In this document: positions 1 to 6,400 of the stretch, piece by piece
Layout of the letters: the number at the start of each line of letters is the position of its first letter
How positions within the stretch are numbered: the stretch's first letter is position 1
Source of the DNA: JANWHF01 sp036276235
GTDB lineage: Bacteria > Planctomycetota > Phycisphaerae > Tepidisphaerales > Tepidisphaeraceae
Direction of reading: 5' to 3'
Assembly (NCBI GenBank): GCA_036276235.1
Contig: DATBDZ010000450.1
Coordinates: 1 to 10,747, forward strand
DNA: 10,747 bases
Notes under the pieces: model-generated
What the model was told of the DNA's origin: nothing
The model's input: only the letters and a program-made list of their open reading frames with translations
The model's database searches: none
Made by a program: the position numbers and the translations under genes

Positions 1-1
1 G

Positions 2-115
2 CAATTCTGGTCGATCGATGGCGTCGAGACAATCCTGGGTCTGCGAAGCCTATGGCTCAGTCAAGATAATCGCTGGCAGAGGTACTGGGAAAATCGCTGC
101 GCCTATGTCAATTAG
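2..115 (+). CDS. C-terminal tail of a transposase-like protein (partial, enters from left edge)
   Basis: An open frame runs from the left edge to a TAG at 113-115 and gives 37 residues. Its centre reads GVETILGLRSLWLSQDNRW, followed by QRYWENR. A Trp-containing entry, a G-x-E/Q-x-(I/V)-L-x-LR-(A/S)-L helix and a closing DxRWxxYW segment are what I associate with the extreme C-terminus of ISKra4-like transposases, where this helix follows the last catalytic region. This is family recall, not a search. The start and all catalytic residues lie outside the window, so intactness cannot be judged. The two other plus-strand frames here give no recognisable protein. If correct, the giant gene downstream is flanked by mobile-element sequence on its left as well as its right. 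Confidence 0.42.
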   Translation, partial: QFWSIDGVETILGLRSLWLSQDNRWQRYWENRCAYVN

Positions 116-206
116 CGGGGCGCGCCAGGCTTGCTGCACCCACGACGTGGAATGTGACGGACGCTGGCTGCCTCGTCACGTTTCATGTTTTCACGTTTCG
201 ACAATG

Positions 207-321
207 GGTCAGTTTTGGTGCCACAGGTCGGCGTACTCGCAGACCTGTGCCCTGACGCGGCAACCGCCCAGGTCTCGGAGTACCGCGACCTGTGGCACCC
301 GTCTACGAATTCAAACTGACC
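207..321. repeat. Nested palindromic element with 22-nt arms
   Basis: Arm 217-238 is the reverse complement of 278-299 at 20 of 22 positions. The shared part is GGTGCCACAGGTCG then GTACTC, and the only difference is an inverted GC/CG pair between them. Inside these arms a second perfect stem pairs AGACCTG (241-247) with CAGGTCT (269-275), and at the centre GCGG-CAA-CCGC (257-267) forms a third. Outside, GGTCAGTTT (207-215) pairs with AAACTGACC (313-321) across a 13-nt bulge. The CAGGTC/GACCTG core appears four times. It could be a folded RNA, a REP-like or MITE-like repeat, or a protein-binding palindrome; the sequence alone does not decide. Confidence 0.8.
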
Positions 322-372
322 ACTACCCACGTTTCAATTGCCCACTTCCTCATCGACTCCGACCGCAAAATG

Positions 373-391
373 TGTTAAAAGCCAGTTAACA
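373..391. promoter_or_regulatory. Palindrome TGTTAA-N7-TTAACA, possible operator
   Basis: TGTTAA at 373-378 and TTAACA at 386-391 are perfect reverse complements separated by seven bases. The site is A+T-rich in a G+C-rich setting and its right half ends 66 nt before the start codon of the giant gene. The geometry fits a dimeric helix-turn-helix regulator site. No regulator gene is present in the window, so this is a structural observation only. Confidence 0.3.
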
Positions 392-448
392 GGCGGTTGA
401 TCGAAGGCTGGGGGTCGTTGGGTTTTGTGATTTTGGGCCAGCGACAAC

Positions 449-453
449 GGAGG
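449..453 (+). promoter_or_regulatory. Ribosome binding site (GGAGG) fixing the GTG start of the giant gene
   Basis: GGAGG sits four bases before the GTG at 458, and it is the only strong Shine-Dalgarno match near the 5' end of the frame. The overlapping ATG at 456 is followed at once by TGA, so it cannot start the gene. GTG at 458 is also the start that places the LEPR-like motif at residues 22-33, its usual N-terminal location. Confidence 0.7.
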
Positions 454-457
454 CGAT

Positions 458-3400
458 GTGAGCAGAGCGCGCATTGCGGGCGCTTCTGGCAGGCGGCGTG
501 GTCGGGGTAAACGCCGCGGCGTGGAGCAGTTGGAGTCACGGGTTCTTTTGACATCGGTGGTGCCGGCGGGGTGGACGGACGCCGACATCGGCGCGCCAGC
601 CCAGGCCGGCAGCGCCAATTTCACCGCCGCCAGCGGCGCCTGGTCGATCGCAGGCGGCGGGGCCGACATCTTCGGCGCCTCCGATCAATTCAACTTTGCC
701 AGCACATCGGTGAGTGGCAACGCCACGGCAATCGTCAAAGTTGCGACAGAGCAGAACACCGATCCATCAGCCAAAGTGGGCCTGATGATGCGCGGATCGT
801 CTTCCGCCAATGATGTCTTTGCGGACATCGTCATCACGCCCGGAAGTGGCGCGAGCTTTCAGTGGCGAGCAGTGGCCGGCGGAACGACGAGCACCACGAC
901 GGCAACCGGCATCGTCGCGCCGCAATGGCTCGAGTTGATTCGGTCCACGAGCGGCTCCAACACTGTCTTCACCGGTTTTCGCAGCGCGAATGGCACAACG
1001 TGGACTCAAGTCGGCACGGCAACCTATGCGAGCTTTCCCGCAGCCGCGCTGACTGGTCTGGCCGTCACCGCGCATAACAACACGCTGCTCAACACCAGCA
1101 CGTTCTCAAACCTGAGCCTGACGACATCGCCACCAACGGTGGCGACGGCGGCTGCTGCCAATCCTTCCGCGCCGACGGGAAACACGACGTTGCTTTCCGC
1201 TCTCGGCGCCGATCTGGCCGGCGAATCGAATCTCACCTACACCTGGGCTGCGACAGGCACGCCGCCGGCGCCGGTGCAATTCAGCGCGAACGGCACCAAC
1301 GCCGCCAAGAGTACGACGGCGACATTCGCCGCGGCCGGAACCTATTCGCTGCAGGTGATAATCAAGAATTCAATCGGCCTGACAGTAACCAGCAGCGTCA
1401 CCGTGCAGGCGGCAGGTGCCACGCTTCCTACAGGTTGGACAGACAACGACATCGGCGCACCGGGCGTCGCCGGGTCGGCCACCTTCAACAACGGCAACTG
1501 GACAATCGCGGCTGCCGGGGCGGATATCAACGGGGCATCGGATCAATTCAACTTTGCGAACACGCCGCAAACGGGGGATACGACGGCGATCGTCAAGGTC
1601 GTGACGCAGCAGAACACCGATCCATCCGCCAAAGCCGGCCTGATGGTGCGCGGGTCATCTGCCCCAAATGATGTCTTTGCCGACATCGTTATCACGCCGG
1701 GCAGCGGCGTGAGCTTCCAATGGCGGCCAACCGCCGGCGGGCCGACAAGCACATCGAATCTCGCCGCCATCGTCGCGCCGCAGTGGCTCAAGCTCGTTCG
1801 ATCCACCAGCGGCACCAACACCGTTTTCACCGGCTTCACCAGCCCCGACGGCACGACGTGGACACAGGTCGGCACGACAACCTACGCGAGCTTTCCCGCA
1901 GCGGCACTGGCTGGTCTAGCGGTCACTTCGCACAACAACGCGCAGCTCAACACGAGTACGTTTACAAATCTGAGCCTGACAACATCGCCGCCGACGGTGG
2001 CGAGCGCGTCCGCCGCGAATCCGTCCGCGCCGACGGGGAACACGACCGTCCTATCGGTGCTGGGCACTGATCTGGCCGCCGAATCGAATCTCACGTACAC
2101 GTGGGCCGCGACGGGAACGCCGCCTGCACCGGTGCAATTCAGCGCGAACGGCACAAACGCCGCCAAGAGCACGACGGTGACGTTTGCGGTCGCGGGAACT
2201 TATACGCTGCAGGCCACGATCACCAACGCGATCGGCTTGAGCGTGACCAGCAGCGTCATCGTTCACGTCGCAAGCGCGGGGCTTCCTTCCGGGTGGGCGG
2301 ATAACGATATCGGCACGCCGGGCCTCGCCGGCTCGGCGATCTTCAACGCCGGCAACTGGACAATCGCCGGCGGCGGGGCGGATATCTGGAATTCTTCCGA
2401 TCAGTTTAACTACGCCGCCGAGAATTTTTCCGGCGATGTGGTCGTCATCGCGAAGGTAAACAGCGTCAGCAATTCTGATGGCTGGGCGAAGGCGGGCGTG
2501 ATGATCCGCGCCTCGTCGGCCGCCAACGCGGCGTTTGCGGATGTTGTTGTGACGCCCGGCAACGGCGTCGCGTTTCAATTCCGCACCAGCGCCGGCTCCG
2601 GAGGAAACAATCAGCAGGTCACCGGAATCAAAGCGCCGCAATGGGTCAAGCTCGGGCGCTTCGGCAACAGCTTCTTCGGGTTCTATAGCGCCGACGGCAT
2701 CACCTGGAAACAGATCGGCAGCAACGCCGCCGTCACGATGGGGACCACCGAGCTGGTGGGGCTGGCAGTGACAGCGCACAACAACACGCTGCTGAGCACC
2801 GCGACATTCAGCAATTTCTCGGCGACCGCCAACGCCGCCCCGACGATCGTGAACGCCGCCGCGGCGACTCCGAATCCGCTGCAAGGTTATACGACGAATC
2901 TGAGCGTGCTGGCCGCCGATGATGGTGAAGAGCGAAATCTCGTTTACACGTGGGCTGTCAGCGGAACTCCGCCGGCGCCCGTTACATTCAGCACCAACGC
3001 CACCAACGCTGCCAAGAACACGACGGCTACGCTCTCGCTCTCCGGCACCTACAACTTTCTGGTGACGACGACGGACGTAAGCGGCCTTGCCGCCACGAGC
3101 AGCGTGACGGTGGTCGCATCCGTGCCGCCGCCGATTCCGATCGGGCTGAATCCGCTGTGGGTCGGCGCGAGCATCAACGTCTCGTGGCTTCCGTCCTCGC
3201 GAGCGCAGACATACAACGTCTATCGCGGCACCGCGCCGGGCGGCGAAGGATCGACGCCATACGTCAGCGGATTGACGGGCACGACCTTCGTCGATTCCGC
3301 CGTGACCGCCGGCCAGACTTACTACTATCAGATCAGCGCACTCGATTCCGGCGGCTTGGAAAGCACGCGCAGCTTCGAAGCGCTGGCGCTGTCGGCAGTC

Positions 3401-6400
3401 CCTTCCACGCCGATCATCAGCGAGTTCATGGCGCTGAACTCCAAGACGCTCAAGGATGAAGACGGCGATTCCTCCGACTGGATCGAGCTGCTCAATCCAA
3501 CGCCGGTTGATCTGAATCTGAGCGGCTATCATCTCACCGATAAAGCCGACAATCTCACCGAATGGACGCTTCCTTCGGTCACGATTTCGTCCGGCGGATT
3601 CCTGATCGTCTTTGCCGATGGGAAGAACCGGACCGACCCGGCCCATCCGCTGCATACGAATTTTTCGCTGAGCGGATCGGGTGAATATCTGGCGCTGGTT
3701 GCTCCCGATGGTTTGGCGGTGCTTTCTTCGTACAACTTTCCGGCGCAACGCGAAGACGTGGCGTACGGCGTCGGCGTCAGTGAGGCGTTCCCGCAGTTCA
3801 TCAGCGCCGGCGCTGCCGATCGCGTGCTCGTGCCAACCGACGGCTCGCTGGGCACCACATGGACACAAAACGGCTTTGACGATTCGGGCTGGCAGGCGGG
3901 AACAACCGGCGTCGGATATGAAACTGAAACCGCCGTGCCGACATCGCCCGGGTTTTCCGTCCGCATGGTCGATACGCAGGGCGGCACCGACGGAAGCGTT
4001 TCCGACATCGGCCGCGCGACCGCGATTCTCAATGGGACGGCCATTCCCGGCGCTTTCAGCGTCGTCTTCGACGGCACCGTCAACCGACCGCAGATCAACA
4101 TGGGTGACGGCGGAAACTACACCGGCGATCTCACGCTGCCCAACGGCCTGGGCGGGACGTCGGCGGATAACGGCGCTGCCGGCCGCACGGATTATGCGCT
4201 GCGCGTCAGCGCGTACGTAGTCATCCCCGCGGGGACTTATACGGTGGACGTCAACAGCGACGATGGCTTCCGCCTGATCATTCCCGGCGTCACGTTTACC
4301 AATCGTGTTGGGGAGAATTTCACCGGCGCGACCAATCCCAGCCCCGCCAATACGCTTGTTTACGGCGGCGCGCGCGGCGCGAGCGACACGCTGGCCAGCT
4401 TCACGATTCCGGCAGGCGGACTGACCACCACGCTCACCGTCGATTACTTCGAACATACCGGCGGCGATGAGCAGGAACTTGCAATTGCCAACGGGCCAGT
4501 CACCGCATTCACCGCCGGCACGTTCTCGCTGCTGGCCAACGGCGTGCTCGGTTGGCAGGTGCTCGATCCGAATGGCCCGTATACGCCGAATTATGCAGGC
4601 CTAATCGGCACGAACACGCAGTCGCAGATGTTCAATACCGGCAAAAACGCGGCGTACATTCGCGTTCCATTCACCGTTCCCAATCCCGCGACCGCCACCG
4701 CCGTCCGCTTGCAGATGAAGTATGACGATGGATTCGTGGCGTACGTAAATGGCCAGCTCGTGGCCCAGCGAAACGCGCCCGCTTCACCGGCCTGGAATTC
4801 ATCGGCCTCGGCGACGCATCCCGATGCGGCGGCGTTGCTCTTTGAGACGATCAACATTCCCAGCGCCGATCTGGTCGCGGGAACAAACGTGCTCGCGATC
4901 GAGGGGCTGAATGCCGCCGGCGATCAAAGCGATTTCCTGATCTATCCGATCATGGACAATCTGATCGTGAGCCTGGGCGCGCAGGGATTTCTCAATCCAA
5001 CCCCCGGCGCGGTCAACGGACAGGCCATCGCGCAGGGAGTGGCGGATGAGCCGACCTTCGATCATCCGCATGGGTTTTACAACGCGCCGTTTCAACTGGC
5101 GATCAGCACCACCACGCCCAACGGGCAGATTCGCTACACGCTGGACGGCAGCGCGCCGACCGCGACCAACGGCATCCTCTACACCGGCCCGATCACCGTC
5201 AGCGGCGAGACTGATATCCGTGCCGCCACGTTTGCACCGGGCGATCTTCCGAGCTTCGCCAACACGGCGTCGTACATTTTCTTGAACGATGTGCTGCAGC
5301 AATCGACCGATGGCCAGCCGCCCGCGGGTTGGCCGTCCGATTGGGGACATAGCGTTGAGCATTATGGGATGGATCCGCGTGTCGTGAACGATCCCGCTTA
5401 CAGCCCCGAGATCAAACAGGATCTGCTTTCGATTCCGACATTCTCACTGTCGATGAATCTGGCTGATTTGTTTGATCCGCTCACGGGCATTTACTCCAAC
5501 GCACAGTACAGCGGCGATGCATGGGAGCGGCCGGGGTCGATCGAGATGATGAAGCCCGACGGCAGCGGCGGGTTTCAGGCCAACATCGGCGTGCGAATTC
5601 ACGGCGGCTACAGCACCGTCGCGATGGATGCCAAGCACGGGTTCCGCATCATGTTCGGCAACCAGTACGGGCAATCCGAGCTGGATTACCCGCTCTTCGG
5701 CGCGCAGGCGGCGCAATCGTTTACCGAGTTCGATCTGCGCACCGATCAGAATGGATCGTGGCAATACAGCAATCCATCGCAATTCGTCGGGATTCGCGAT
5801 GAATTCGGCAGCACAACAATGGCGGCGACAGGCCAGCCCGCCGAGCATACTTTCCTCTGCTTCCTCTATGTCGATGGAGTTTTCTGGGGCCTGTATGCGG
5901 CCATGGAGCGGCCCGATGCCGATTATGCCGCCAGCTATTTCGGCGGAACCGCCGCCGACTATGACGTCGTCAAATCGGGCGGGTATGACACCAACTGGAC
6001 CCTCGAAGCCACCGATGGAACGATGAGCGCCTGGACGCAGCTTTACAACTACATGTCCACGCTCAACATGAGCAACAACGCCAACTACGAGATGATCCAG
6101 GGAAATAATCCGGACGGCACGCGCAATCCGAATTACCCCGATCTGCTCGACGTTGACAACATGATCGACTACATGCTAGTGATCTACTACACCGGCAATC
6201 GCGATGCACCCAACAGCGATTTCCTGAGCAATCTGCGCCCCAATAATTTTTACGCCATCCGCCCGATCGACGGGAGCTTCGGCTTCCGTTTCGTTCCGAC
6301 CGATTCGGAGTGGATCATGCTCGATGTCAACCAAAACCGCGTGAACACGGCGGTGACGCCGACGCTTTCCACCAGCAATCCGGCGTGGTTCTTCCAGCAG

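Larger units (their letters stand above)
116..457. other. Intergenic region rich in inverted repeats, upstream of the giant gene
   Basis: No convincing coding frame lies here: the short open frames on both strands have odd composition (many Cys, Arg, His and Pro) and cross the palindromes. In order the stretch holds a CCAC-GAC-GTGG mini-hairpin at 140-150, a nine-pair stem at 151-159 with 174-182 (one G-T pair), three copies of CACGTTTC (177-184, 192-199, 328-335), a large nested palindrome at 207-321, a TGTTAA/TTAACA palindrome at 373-391 and a ribosome binding site at 449-453. I could not place a convincing sigma-70 promoter; 392-448 shows no clear -35/-10 pair. Confidence 0.6.

Noticed and set aside
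112..330. Minus-strand open frame of 72 codons over the palindrome
   Set aside because: It is a translation of the inverted repeat itself; no conserved motif or start signal.
18..389. Plus-strand open frame of 123 codons in the upstream region
   Set aside because: Cys/Arg/Ser-rich composition, no domain, no ribosome binding site, and it runs straight through the nested palindrome, which better explains the sequence.
2051..4456. Long (801-codon) open frame on the minus strand inside the giant gene
   Set aside because: It is antisense to a clearly conserved coding region, has an Arg/Gly/Ala/Asp-heavy composition without recognisable domains, and is explained by codon bias in G+C-rich DNA.
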